Source: Hemicordylus capensis
Lineage: Eukaryota > Chordata > Lepidosauria > Squamata > Cordylidae
Assembly (NCBI RefSeq): GCF_027244095.1
Contig: NC_069658.1
Span: 35,676,501-35,740,500 of the forward strand
DNA: 64,000 bases
Direction of reading: 5' to 3'
Positions 45,201-55,546 of the stretch are shown here, piece after piece. A program made the translations under genes and the position numbers. Numbering within the stretch: position 1 is the stretch's first letter; every line of letters starts with the position of its first letter. The notes beneath the pieces are model-generated. The model made no database searches. It saw only the letters and a list, made by a program, of their open reading frames with translations, and was not told where the DNA came from.

Positions 45201-48200
45201 AAGGCCTTCCTCACTTTTGATTATTTAGTATCTTGTAAATACGTATGTATGATTGCAGCAGAAAGCATATATTCGGGAAACCATTTTTCTCCACAGAACA
45301 ATGACATTTGTGACTGACTACTAAATTTTATTTATTCATTCATTCATTCATTCATCACACTTCTATACCGCCCTGAATTTGTGTCTCTGGGCAGTTCACA
45401 ACGATATAAAAACACAAGTTAAAAACACATAAAAACCAATAAAAACTAACAATTTAAAAATCAATCACAAAATTAAAACCTATAAATTATCCAGAAGCTG
45501 AAAAAGCCTGAGTAAAAAGATGGTTTTTAAAACATTTTTTTAAAATAGTCAGAGATGGGGAGGATCATATTTCAATAGGCAGCATATTCCACAGTCCCGG
45601 GGTAGCAACTAAGAAGTTTCATCTCCATGTGGCCTCCAGACAAACTGGTGGCAATTGGAGACGGACCTCCACAGATGACTGCAATGGACGGTGGGGCTCA
45701 TAATGAGGGAGACGTTCTCTCAAATACCCAGGGCCCAAGCCGTTTAGGGCTTTATAAGTTATAACTAGCACTTTGTATTTTGTCTGGAAACCTATAGGCA
45801 GCCAGTGTAACTCCATCAGTAGAGGTGTAATGTGGTCTCTCCAAGATGACCCAGAGACCAGCCTGACAGCCGCATTCTGAACCAACGGAAGTTTCCAGAC
45901 TACGTACAAAGGCAGCCCCACGTAGAGCGCATTACAGAAGTCAAGTCAGGAGGTTACCAACATATGTACCACTGAATGTCAGGAATCCAGTAGAACCAGG
46001 TTATCTGGCTGCATGACAGTCTTTATCTGTACTGTGTTTTAAGGAAGCAAGATTTGTGCAGTTTAATACATAAATAAATAAATAATGTATTATTATTATT
46101 ATTATTAATACACTTTATTTATTAGCTGTCCCATAACAAATTGTTCTCGGAGCAGCTTTTACAGTGGCTGCAGAATCCACCGTATCTTTTTATGGTGGCT
46201 GCAGAATCCAAGCCTCAAGCCACTTCAAATAACTTATGCTTCATGTGCATAAACAAAGGGCTGAATACCCTTTTGATTGTGGATACACAACTTTTGTGCA
46301 TATGGGTGGATCTGTGATGAAGAGAAAGCAGTAAAGGGGACTTCCTCCCAGTAGTCAGATGCACCCTCCTTTTGTAACCCCACTTCTGTCCCAGAGGCAT
46401 TCACTTCCTTTTGAAGATGAGTAGGCTTCAGTCAGTGGAAGAAGACACTCATATCATCAGGTCTCTGGTTAGCTTTGAAATTGTGCTGTTAACGTCACTT
46501 CATGAACATAGTTATTAGCACTGATGAATTATTAAAGTTAATAGCAACCAGTGTATTAACACTGTCATAGGCAGCATTCAATTTTTATACTTTGTGTAAA
46601 TGGGATCCTAGACCTTCATTCACCCTTGCAAGGAAAAACATGTGTGAAAGGTGTTGGGATAACCAATGTAGGTGTAAGAATACCCAGTGATATAATATTT
46701 CTATATGGAAAAAAGCTGGAGTGCCTAAAAATAACAAGGTTGCAAAGAAAGTCTGATTACAAAGCTCCACCCACCACTTATTGTTCAGTAGCACTAGCCT
46801 CTACTACTTCAGTGTGACAAATCTAAAGGAAGCAATTGAGAATCTTGTAAACTAGAAGGAGTATCCGTGAAACTTTACCAGAGCTTAGTGTATTGTCTCA
46901 GGATGTTCAGGGGAAAGCAATGTGCCAGACTGTGTAGTGTGGACAAAATGAAAAGCACATATGCAAAATTACAATACACGTAACACAAATTACAATAATG
47001 TAATATGGAAGCTATCTCTGGACTGTAATTTCTAGACATGAGCCAGAACATTGTATGTAGCAGGCCCTCTTTTTATCTTCTAAATTCCCATCTTCCTTCA
47101 GAGGCTCAGATTCCACCCCATCCCAGAGACCTACCATCATACCCTGCAGCCACCTCTGCCCAATTAGCCATAGCCTCCCACACGTTCCTTATCTTTGACC
47201 TGAACAATGTTTTTAAGCTCTCTCTCATCACCCTTAGTTCTCATCATGATGTGTTCCAATCTTCCTGAATTTGCCCACAACTGTGTGCAATTATGCTGCT
47301 GGAGAGATCAATATGATGCTGCTAACCTTTCTTTTTTTTTTTTTTTAGATTGTGAGCCCTTTGGGGACAGGGATCCATCTTATTTATTTATTTTTATGTA
47401 AACCACCCTGAGCCATTTTTGGAAGGGTGGCATAGAAATAAAACAAACAAACAAACAAACAAACCAAAAATGGATACTTCTCTCCCACTCTGTGCATTAC
47501 ATTATTTGAATAATGCCTAGAAGTGTTCCAAGTGCTCTACATCTTTAACACACACATATCAAGAACTTAATCATTGAAATAACACCTTACGCATGATTTA
47601 TTTTCCACAAAGGAAGTTACTCTGTGTAGGAGAGCACATGAAAACTTCATGTAGGCTACAGCCCTCTTCAGAAGGGATGGAGGGCGGGGAAGGGATGCTG
47701 TGCCTGCCAGTCCCCAAGATGAGTGCTGGGAAGCCTTATCTCCCCAATACTTTTCATAGTTAGGGTGTTTGTCTGAAGAGGCAATCGCTGCAAGCATGAT
47801 CACAATTGCTTCCACGATTGGCAGGCTGGGGTGACATTCATGCGTGCATATATTTTTGTGTATGGATGTGCTGGGAAGCCTTGTCAAGCACAGCACTCTC
47901 CCAGCATGTGTACCCACAACAACTCTCTTCACACCTTCTATACCTAGATTCTCACTAAATGTGTGGAGTGGGTGAGAGGGATGTGCCCACTGTTCCACCC
48001 TATGACCTCTGTGAGTTCAGTAGGAAGTATGAATGGAGTTTTGTGTGTGTGTACAAGAGAACCACAGGGCGGTGGTCGCCAGGAGTTGACACTGACTCGA
48101 GGACACACTTTACTTACACACAATCAGGGTCTTTGAACTAGGAGCCCAGGGTTCTTCCCACTTGTGTCCTGTGTAGTTGAAGGTGTGACATCCACACTTT

Positions 48201-49018
48201 CCCCTGAACATCCAGAGAGGTCAGGGTAGGGTCAAGAGATTCAGTCCCGCCCTTCAGACCTTATGAGCACCCTGGGGTGCCAGGACTTCCTCCCTGCTTT
48301 TGCCCCCTGCAACTGTGAGTGTCGGGAAGCACTCATAACGTCTGAAGAGGGCTGTCTTGATGGTGTGAACAAGACAAACACTAACCCGTCATCGTCTCAT
48401 TTGACAATCTACATGCAAGTCTGTGCTTTTTTCAGTGCAAAAGTGATTCTCATACAGTGGAAGCATACATCTATTAGAAAGAAGATCGACAGGAGAAAAG
48501 GGAGAGAGTAAGAACTAGATATATATATATATAGGGATATATTCCGATAATACAACTCGGCTGCGATAACCTTTGTGTCCGCCCCTCGTGTAATTTTAAG
48601 GAAACCTGTCTAGAAGTTCTCCTCCTGCTCCAGGCAGCGGGCAGCCGCTTTCTGAACTCCAGCCTCCCCGCCCTCCCCTTACTTGTGGCTGCTGGGCCAG
48701 CGGGTCGAGCGGGTGGAACTTGCCCTCCAGCCCTTTTCGGAAGCGGTACCAGCTTTGCCCATAGTCGCGGAAAGTCTGCCGCTCCAGGGGACGCATAGGC
48801 TCGCCGCCGCCGCCGCCGGGGGAGCTGACCCGGCCGGCGGGAAGCAGCCGACCCCTCACTGGGGGGGCCTCGGTCTTCTTGACCGGCGCGCGGAGCTGGA
48901 GGCCGGCGTCGTCGCCCGGGGGCTCCACCCGCTCCTCCGGGGTCACGTCCTCGGCCCGCTGCCGCTTGCGCGCGCCCAGAGGCGCAGGGCACGGCTGGTT
49001 AGGGCAGGTCGTCACCAT
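42278..49018 (-). CDS. CCNO: Cyclin O, complete three-exon coding region
   Basis: Atypical cyclin needed for deuterosome-driven centriole amplification in multiciliated cells. Coding exons: 48683-49018 (112 codons), 44754-44939 (62) and 42278-42757 (159 plus stop), totalling 333 aa against about 350 in human. The start MVTTCPNQP matches the human MVTPCP start and has a good context (G at -3, G at +4). The N-terminal third is basic and Gly/Pro-rich with LRAPVKK, as in human. [15 protein letters not shown] leads into the N-terminal cyclin fold (exon 2: [22 protein letters not shown]). Exon 3 starts [16 protein letters not shown] and carries the C-terminal fold ([32 protein letters not shown]). 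Both introns are GT-AG and phase 0. Intron 1 (3.7 kb) and intron 2 (2.0 kb) contain L2 and CR1 pieces. It lies upstream of MCIDAS on the same strand, as in mammals. Confidence 0.97.
43270..44255 (+). mobile_element. CR1 LINE reverse-transcriptase fragment in CCNO intron 2
   Basis: Translates to [68 protein letters not shown] and [16 protein letters not shown], the fingers/palm of a CR1 RT (43440-44075). From about 44139 the CR1 3' region follows. Truncated at both ends and interrupted by frame changes. It lies antisense to CCNO. Confidence 0.85.
44265..44415 (+). mobile_element. L2 3' tail
   Basis: TTGTGAGCCCTTTGGGGACA, GGTGTATAAATA and an ATAATAAT tail. Confidence 0.65.
45030..45140 (-). 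mobile_element. L2 3' tail with (ATT)n
   Basis: (ATT)n at 45030-45057, then TTCTATACCGCCCTTCCAAA and GGCTCAGGGCGGTTTACACA, the L2 terminal region in reverse. In CCNO intron 1. Confidence 0.7.
45325..45990 (-). mobile_element. L2 LINE 3' fragment in CCNO intron 1
   Basis: Minus strand encodes [40 protein letters not shown] and [19 protein letters not shown], the C-terminal region of an L2 polyprotein. The frame is interrupted before the 3' end near 45330 (TTCATTCATTCATTC tail). Confidence 0.85.
46080..46210 (-). mobile_element. LINE 3' tail remnant
   Basis: (TTA)n at about 46089-46110, then CTTTATTTATTAGCTGTCCC. The L2-like tail is weakly conserved. Confidence 0.4.
46210..47330. other. CCNO intron 1, unique-looking part
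   Basis: No recognised repeat or exon. AT-rich. Confidence 0.4.
47330..47465 (+). mobile_element. L2 3' tail
   Basis: GATTGTGAGCCCTTTGGGGA, GTAAACCACCCTGAGCCATT, ending in an (AAAC)n tail at about 47443-47465. Confidence 0.7.
47560..48590. other. CCNO intron 1, possible inverted-repeat element
   Basis: ACAGCCCTCTTCAG near 47659 and CTGAAGAGGGCTGT near 48342 are inverse matches about 680 bases apart. Between them is a short BovB-like SINE tail (GTCGCCAGGAGTTGACACTG, about 48072-48122). A 143-codon open frame on the minus strand (47567-47998) resembles nothing I know. Confidence 0.35.
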
Positions 49019-49480
49019 CGCGCCGCTTCGTGGGAGCCTCTTGCTGCTGCTGCTGCCTGCCGGGCAGCGCCGCCGAGGAGCGAGCGAGGCGCTTGGAACC
49101 GGCTATAAGTCGGCGAGAGCTGCTGCCCCGCCTCTGGTCCCGCCTGCTGCCGACACCCCCCACCCCTCTTCTTCGCGGCTTTCCCGGCTAAAGACCCGCT
49201 CTCTCGGCTGCCTCCCGAGCTGGGTGTCTTCGGGTACCTGCAGCACAAGCCGGCCTGGCAGGCCGCCTCCTCCAGCAACTGGGGAGAGGGCGTACGTAGA
49301 ATGGCACGTCCAGGCGCGCAGCAGTTCCAGGCCTGAGCGAAGGGGTCCCCCCTCGGAAGCTGCCGGGCTTGGTCACCCGAAGCCTCCGCAGGGCCAAACG
49401 CATCATCATCACCCGGCCGATGAGGCGCCTTGCCTTCCATTTTGAAATGGGGTTTGGGTTTTTTTGCCGTAGGTAAGTCG
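48590..49480 (-). promoter_or_regulatory. CpG-rich promoter region of CCNO
   Basis: A sharply GC- and CpG-rich block covers CCNO exon 1 and about 460 bases upstream. No TATA box is seen on the minus strand upstream of the ATG at 49018. Long open frames on both strands here follow from GC-rich composition and match nothing I recognise. Confidence 0.7.
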
Positions 49481-49489
49481 CCTTTCTGC

Positions 49490-50428
49490 TGAAGCCAGGC
49501 GACATGGTTTTTGGATGGCATAATAATACGCAATAACATTCATTGCCACGGCACTTAAGCACAGCAAACATGTAAAATTATACAAACCTACAAGCTCCCC
49601 CCCGCCCCGCGCCCCTTTAAACGTTCTTTTCATTTCCTCTCATAGCTTGGCCTAGCCTTTCAAACTTTTTTGAACGGCCCTATTCCTCCTCGCCCAAACA
49701 GGTGGAATTTCTTCCAGTGCAAAAATGCGCCCCTCACACACGTAGAAAGTAACTTTTGTGAAGAAGGACGCCATCTTTCTTCACTGAATAAACCAGAATC
49801 TAACTGTCAACATCTCACCATACAAACAAGATAACTAACTCCCTTGTATTTTGTTTGTTCATCCAAGAACTATTACACCCTGGGGTTTTTTGTTTTAATA
49901 TACTTGGGCAGTTGATATGTTAATACCTGGCATATGAGAGCCCCCAGAAATGCCAACACAGGATGGCAGTTCCATATGGGTTAAAAATAACTCATTGCCT
50001 AATCTGGCTAGGCTGATTGCTTACACCTCTTTTGATGGACTATAAAGGTGCCTCAGATTAATTAGACGGTTTAGAAATGTGTATTCATTTTAACGTAAGT
50101 GCTTTTAAAAACAAATGGCAAACACTATAAGAAGCATTCCCCTCTTCTCTTACACAGGGCAGAATGCCGGTTCTGAGATTATGCATAGTGTGACATACAC
50201 AGACATTATTCTGAAACAGAGTTTTTTTAAAATGCAGAATTTATTTTATTTAGACACAGATGTAACTGATGAATTAATAAATCAATCTCAGATTTCTTAA
50301 TTCAGGATATAGTTCTGCATAAAAACTGCATTGCTTAGCATGCGGATCCCACTGCAAGGATTGTGCAGTGGTCACCGGCCTTATTTACACATTATGTTCA
50401 ATGCACATATTGATAAACGTAAAGCCGG
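49490..50428. other. Gene-free stretch upstream of CCNO
   Basis: No exon recognised; AT-rich after the CpG island. CCNO upstream control sequence may lie here. Confidence 0.4.
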
Positions 50429-50430
50429 GT

Positions 50431-50964
50431 TGTTAGCCTGGTGTGCGTTCAGCCAGTAGATTCACACACCAAAGAGAGACCATTAAAAAGCTTTATTTAC
50501 CTCTGCAGAGTAAAAAAAAGAGCAGGCTAGACCCTGGGAATCATTTCCAGAAAAGACAGGGTAGCCCATAATGGCAACTGCCCAGAGTTTATATACAGAA
50601 CTGATACAATTCTAGCATGATCATCAATTACAACAAGCTAGCTAGGTAGTCCGGCAATCTAATACCATATTAGGCTTCCTAAAATCACAATGCTGCCTTT
50701 GTTAAAGTTTCTACTTTCGTAGTCTATAGTGGGCTGTTTCTTTATCAGCATCATTCCCTCTCATGATCAGTAGACCAGAGCTGGAAGGCACAGCAGTTAA
50801 ACAATATGTTGCAAGTTCACAAGGCTAGCAAGACAGAAAGGGTGAGAACTAAAGCATACACGGCACATTCTTTCTAAATGACATACAGGCAGGAACACAA
50901 AATGGAGGAGACTCTTGCTCATTTCAGTTAGAATCAAAATGGCATTACTATAGCTCAAATCACA
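50431..50964 (-). mobile_element. Solo LTR, retrovirus-like
   Basis: On the minus strand it starts TGTGATTTGAGC and ends CCAGGCTAACA (TG...CA), with a TATATAA box near 50589-50595 and an AATAAA signal at 50492-50497, spaced as in an LTR. No internal genes flank it. The flanking duplication is unclear. A fossil; class not certain. Confidence 0.6.
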
Positions 50965-50999
50965 GGTATCAATATGATCTGTGTATGGGGTGTGTGTGT

Positions 51000-51195
51000 A
51001 TGTACACATGTCATGTACATATAACTATTAAGTATGGCTATTTGCATGTTATGTTCAAAGCATGTACAGCAATACACTTCCTATCCTGCATTTATGGGGA
51101 CCTGTACTCAGATTTATTTTTCAAATGAACACATGTACAGTCATTCACACAGAAACATGCGCGTGTGCACATGTACATATTTCACATGGGAGTAT
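51000..51195 (-). repeat. ACATGT-rich dispersed repeat, copy 4
   Basis: GTACACATGTCATGTACATA, GCATGTTATGTTCAAAGCAT and GTACAGCAATACACTTCCTA match copies 2 and 3. Confidence 0.6.
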
Positions 51196-51199
51196 AAAG

Positions 51200-51645
51200 C
51201 TCCCTTGTGAAAGACCCTCTGTATTTTAAGCCCCTCTTCCCAGCATAATGCCACTGCCACATGGAAGCATTACCAGGTAACTTAACATGGCTGGTGTATC
51301 AGGCTTTTACCATTTATTTTGATGTTACCTTTACTGGTATGGGCGCTGCTGCAGCTACTTGCTGCTTTTGGAAATCCAAGGTCACTTGAGAGAAGTCTAT
51401 GGCTTCTTCCATACCAGTGCCATCTCTCCCAAGTACTGCAGTACCACTGGCATGGAAAGAAGCTGTGGAATGGATACCTGCTCCTTTGCAAGCTTGGACT
51501 TCCAAATTTACTGAGCAGTATAGGAAGGAACTTTGTTTACATGGTTCTTTCAGGCCTGCTTTTTCAAACCTGGCCCTGATCAATACTGGTCTAAACTGAA
51601 TATACTGTAGCTTAAGGAAAAGGCAAGGAAGTCAGAAATTGTGTC
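51200..51645. other. Gene-free stretch
   Basis: Overlapping open frames of 60-90 codons on both strands (51314-51599), none recognised. Probably chance or an unknown repeat. Confidence 0.3.
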
Positions 51646-51654
51646 CAGCATGTG

Positions 51655-51849
51655 CAGAGGCGCTCTTACCCTTGAGCTTCGCAGCCAATGTCCAGGGCCT
51701 CCACAGTCCCTGGGTGGCCCCAAAGCTTCTTTAGTCTGTCCCAGGTAGTGTGGTTGCCCGGCAGAGCATGATGATGCTTAATTTGCAGGGGAGGGGGCCG
51801 TCCAAAGGCCTTTAGGTCCAGGCTCCAAAGTTACCTGGGTGCACCTCTG
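51655..51849. mobile_element. Probable hAT MITE
   Basis: Left end CAGAGGCGCTCTTACC and right end GGTGCACCTCTG are rough inverses. CCAGCATG occurs just outside both ends (51645-51652 and 51850-51857). Confidence 0.5.
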
Positions 51850-52116
51850 CCAGCATGCATGTCTGAAGAAGCAATGGTCCACTTTACTTCTTCTGAACAT
51901 GACTCCTGAGGCGTTTTAGGGTGGGCTGGTGTCTCAGAAACATATTGCTTCCTCCATTCCAATCCTAGAGCTGCCTTTGGAAGGGGGAAGAAACACATTA
52001 TTGCCTGCCACGGTGTCCCTGTCAAGTGAAGACTAGGTCACATAGTGTCATATGTGGAAGGCAGGTTGTTTTATAATTGCTTCCCTTGTAACATGAAGAA
52101 ATCATATTCTGGTTTA

Positions 52117-52355
52117 AAGTAAAAGGTAAAGTGTGTCATGCTCCTGGTGACCACAGAGCCCTGTGGTTTTTCTTTGGTAGAATACAGGAGAGGTTTACCA
52201 TTGCCATCTCCCGCACAGTATGAGATGATGCCTTTCAGCATCTTCCTATATTGCTGCTGTCCGATATAGGTGTTTCCCATAGTCTGGGAAACATACCAGC
52301 GGGGATTGGAACCAGCAACCTCATTCTTGCTAGGCAAGTTATTTCCCACTGTGCC
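52117..52355 (-). mobile_element. tRNA-derived SINE with BovB-like tail, nested in the gypsy LTR
   Basis: Reverse orientation: body TTTACCATTGCCATCTCCCG and GTTTCCCATAGTCTGGGAAA; B-box complement GGGATTGGAACCAGCAACC. ATTCTGGTTTA flanks both ends as an exact 11-bp duplication. Confidence 0.9.
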
Positions 52356-52452
52356 ATTCTGGTTTAACTAAGTTTTTATTCAGAAGCAAGTCCATTTTTT
52401 CCTTCTGCTTTCCCTCCCTTTTCTTTCTGACTCCACCACCCACACTCTCTAC

Positions 52453-53040
52453 TAGGGGTGTGCCCGAACTGGTTCGGAGGCCATTCTGGAGGCCTCCGAA
52501 CCGGTCCAGTTCCGAGCCAGTCCGGCGGCTCGGCACGGAGGGAGGTTGTAGCTTTAAGGGCGGGGGGTAGTACTTACCCCCCCCCGCCGCTCTTCCCCCT
52601 CCGGCGCTGTGGTTTGTGCAAAAGTTTCTGGGGCGGCAGCATTCCTCCCTGCTGCCCCTGGCCCCGTTGTTAGCCTGCTAGAGCTGAAATACGCTACATG
52701 CATGCACCTGTTCTGGTGCACATGCGCACTCGCTGCCGCGCGCATGCTCCGCAGACGTCACACGTCAACGTGTGACGTGTATGGAGCGCGCACGTGGCGG
52801 CGGTAAGTGCGTACGCGCGCCAGAGCAGGCGCATGCGCATAGCGTATTTCAGCTCTAGCAGGCTAACGACGGGGCCAGGGGCGGCAGGGAGGAACGCTGC
52901 CGCCCTAGAGACTTTTGCACAAACCACAGCGCCGGAGGGGGAAGAGCGGCGGAGGGGGGGAAGTACTACCCCCCCGCCCTTAAAGCTACAAAAAAAACCC
53001 CGTGCCCATCCGGACTGGTTCGGAGGCATGCACATCACTA
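52453..53040. mobile_element. hAT-like foldback element, 588 bp
   Basis: Starts TAGGGGTGTGCCCGAACTGG; the right end reads CCGGACTGGTTCGGAGGCAT...CATCACTA. Nearly the whole element is one inverted repeat with arms of about 280 bases meeting near 52775 (ACGTCACACGTCAACGTGTG). CTCTCTAC flanks both ends as an exact 8-bp duplication. Very GC- and CpG-rich, with NRF1-like GCGCATGCGC and CRE-like GACGTCA strings. No coding frame. Confidence 0.9.
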
Positions 53041-53050
53041 CTCTCTACAG

Positions 53051-53183
53051 CAGGGATTCTCAACTGAGTCTCCAGTTGTTATTGGACTTCAGCTCCCATA
53101 ACCCCAGCCCCAGTGGCCTTTGGTTGGGGATTATGGGAGTTGAAGTCCAATAACATCTGGGGACCCAACGTTGAGAATCCCTG
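53051..53183. mobile_element. hAT MITE, 133 bp
   Basis: Ends CAGGGATTCTCAAC and GTTGAGAATCCCTG are perfect inverses. CTCTACAG flanks both ends exactly. It lies directly beside the foldback element; the two duplications overlap. Confidence 0.93.
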
Positions 53184-54271
53184 CTCTACAGGATCCCCAC
53201 TGGGACAAACTTCTAATTAACAAAACATGAAAGATTGATAGATAGAATATAACACATCCCTCCCCTTATAACAACCAGTATTGAACTCATTTAAAATTTA
53301 GTGACAAAGTCTTGAAGTCTTTTAGGTGGTCTCATTTCATGCACACTTCTCCTAAGTCTTGAGGTCTCTGGCATAGGAACTGTTTGTGATTTTTCTTCTG
53401 GTACCAAGGATTGTCCATCACTTTCATCTTCCTCATCTGTGAAGTCAGAACTGGAGACAAGATCAAATTCCTCTTCAGTTCCTCTTGAAAGCTGACTCCC
53501 TTCCCTCTTGTCTCATAGTACGCATACTGGAAATTCTCAAACTGTTCAGTTTCTTTCCATCATCCAATATGACAGAATCTCCTTGGATTTCGATTATTTG
53601 TTTTGGTCCAGAATATTGGGAACATCCCTTTCTCACTTTATTAAGACAACTGTACTCAAACAAAGTCCCCCACCTAAAACATTTGCTTTTTCATATCCCG
53701 TTTCCAATCTACATACAATTTATATTTTTGTTGCTCCTCCCTTACCTAATCATGAATCTCTGCATCCTCAGGGTGAGACAGCACATAAAAGCCCTATCAG
53801 TTGTTGCCATTGAGTAAGTTTGGTGGTAGCTTTGTGTCCTCTCAGCAGTTCAAATGGCGATTTCCCTGTAGTAGAATGAGGAGTAGTTTGATAAGCAAAT
53901 ATAGTTTCATGGATTACCTCTTTCCAGAATGGTTGTTGCAGAGTAGCTAGTTATAAACTTTCCTCCATTAATCTATCAGTTCTTTCCATTAAGCCATTCT
54001 CTCAAGGATGGTACAAGCAAAGAGGAAGGGAGTTTTATCCCATGGTTATGCAAGTATTGCTCCATTTCAAATGAGGTAAGCTGTGTCCCATTGTCAGTCA
54101 CTAGTACTTTAGGAAGACCTCCTCTCGCAAAAACTGCCTCCATGAACTGGATCATCTTGTTTGTAGTAATGTTGTCAGCCACCTGGAATAGTAATCCTAT
54201 AACAAATCTTTGTTTTGTGGGTTAGTTATCAAAAGGCCCCATCATGGAGGACAGGCCCCATCATGGAGGAC

Positions 54272-54425
54272 ATGGCTATTAATCTGGTGGCTGTGGGTCA
54301 CCTCCAGCCTCAGAGGCATGATGCCTCTCAATACCAGTTGCAGGGGAGAAACAGCAGGAGAGAGGGCATGCCCTCTTGCCTTTGGGCTCCCTAGATACAT
54401 CTGGTGGGCCATTGTGTGAAACAGG
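54272..54425 (+). mobile_element. CR1 3' fragment nested in the gypsy fossil
   Basis: ACCTCCAGCCTCAGAGGCAT, CAATACCAGTTGCAGGGGAG and CATCTGGTGGGCCATTGTGT, as at 44139-44255. Confidence 0.7.
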
Positions 54426-55546
54426 AAGGGGGTGATAAAAGTCTTCTGTGATTTGTCAGATACAGCACAAGCCATACAGTGCCTGATTACATTTTCAATA
54501 TTTTTGTCCATACCTAGCCACCAGAAACTTTCTTTAATTCACCTTTTAGTCATGCTCATGCCCAGGTAACCTTTCTGGGCAGTTCTGATAACTTTTGCTT
54601 GTAAGGAGGTTGGTTTTGGCACAGTGCAGAGCATTTTCTGCCCTCCTAGCCATCTTTATAACTTTATCCAAGGTACGTTGCCCTTCTAGTAGCTGTTTTT
54701 CATGCATTAGGAGCAGTTTGCTTTCATAACAATCTGATCCCTGATCATTTAATCAGTAAAGTTGGCAAACTCACAGCTTACACTTAAGGCATGCAGGGCT
54801 GTGACTTACTGATAAATAGATTCACCAGGCTGTTAGGATCTAGGATAGAACTTGTAACATTCAGCAATCACATTCAAAGTAGGACTGAAATGATCATCAT
54901 GCTTGAAGAGCAACTTCATAAGAATTGGCATCCCCTTCCAAGTTGGCAGGAAACAGCAAATGAGTCTATATTCCCAGGCAGTGAAGCAGTATGGCTTAAA
55001 ACCAGGGGTCTGCATAGTGAGAAAGTAATTGCAGTAATAGGACCTCCATTGTTTCCATGGAAGAGCAGGTTCTCTTGGGATGGACAAGAAAAAAGGTGGT
55101 GGTGGCATTTGAGCCATGCTGCAGTGAGCATCCAGTGAACAAGAGTTCGGGATTGATAAGGGAAAAGTACCTTCAGGGGTTGGGCAGGTCAGGAAGCTGG
55201 AGAAACAACCAGTAGCAGCAATAGTGAAACACAGCAGTTCAGGAATGTAGGGCCAGTAATGCAATGAAATGAAGATGCAGGATCTTTCACAAGCTTTGCA
55301 GGCTTCACATACATAACTAGTTCAAAGTTTCATCGCCAAATATTTTATAACTGCTTCCCTAGTAACACGAAGAAACCTTATTCTAGTTCAAATAAGATTT
55401 TATTCATAAACAACTCCATTTTCCTCCTCTTTCCCTGCCCTTTTCTTTCTGACTCCACACCCTCACACACACTCTACAAAGGATCCCCTCTGGGACAAAC
55501 ATCCAAACAACAAAACACACAAGGTAACTAGATAGAATACAATACA

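Larger units (their letters stand above)
52067..55546 (-). mobile_element. Ty3/gypsy LTR retrotransposon fossil
   Basis: Two LTR-like direct repeats (left 52067-53256 including insertions, right about 55337-55546), roughly 15% or more different. A polypurine tract on the minus strand (53257-53267) abuts the left (3') LTR. Between them the minus strand keeps an integrase zinc-finger-like piece (about 54440-54511), part of the integrase core (GGLPKVLVTDNGTQLTS, near 54100) and a C-terminal pol piece (GDSVILDDGKK, near 53570). The element is clearly broken in many places and far shorter than a whole one. It carries four nested insertions: a SINE, two hAT elements and a CR1 3' piece. Old. Confidence 0.8.

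Noticed and set aside
47567-47998. 143-codon frame in CCNO intron 1
   Set aside because: No recognised domain, weak codon signal, lies in an intron and probably in an old repeat.
48879-49539. Frames of 175-188 codons upstream of CCNO
   Set aside because: Same reason: GC-rich composition, conflicting strands, and overlap with the true CCNO exon 1.
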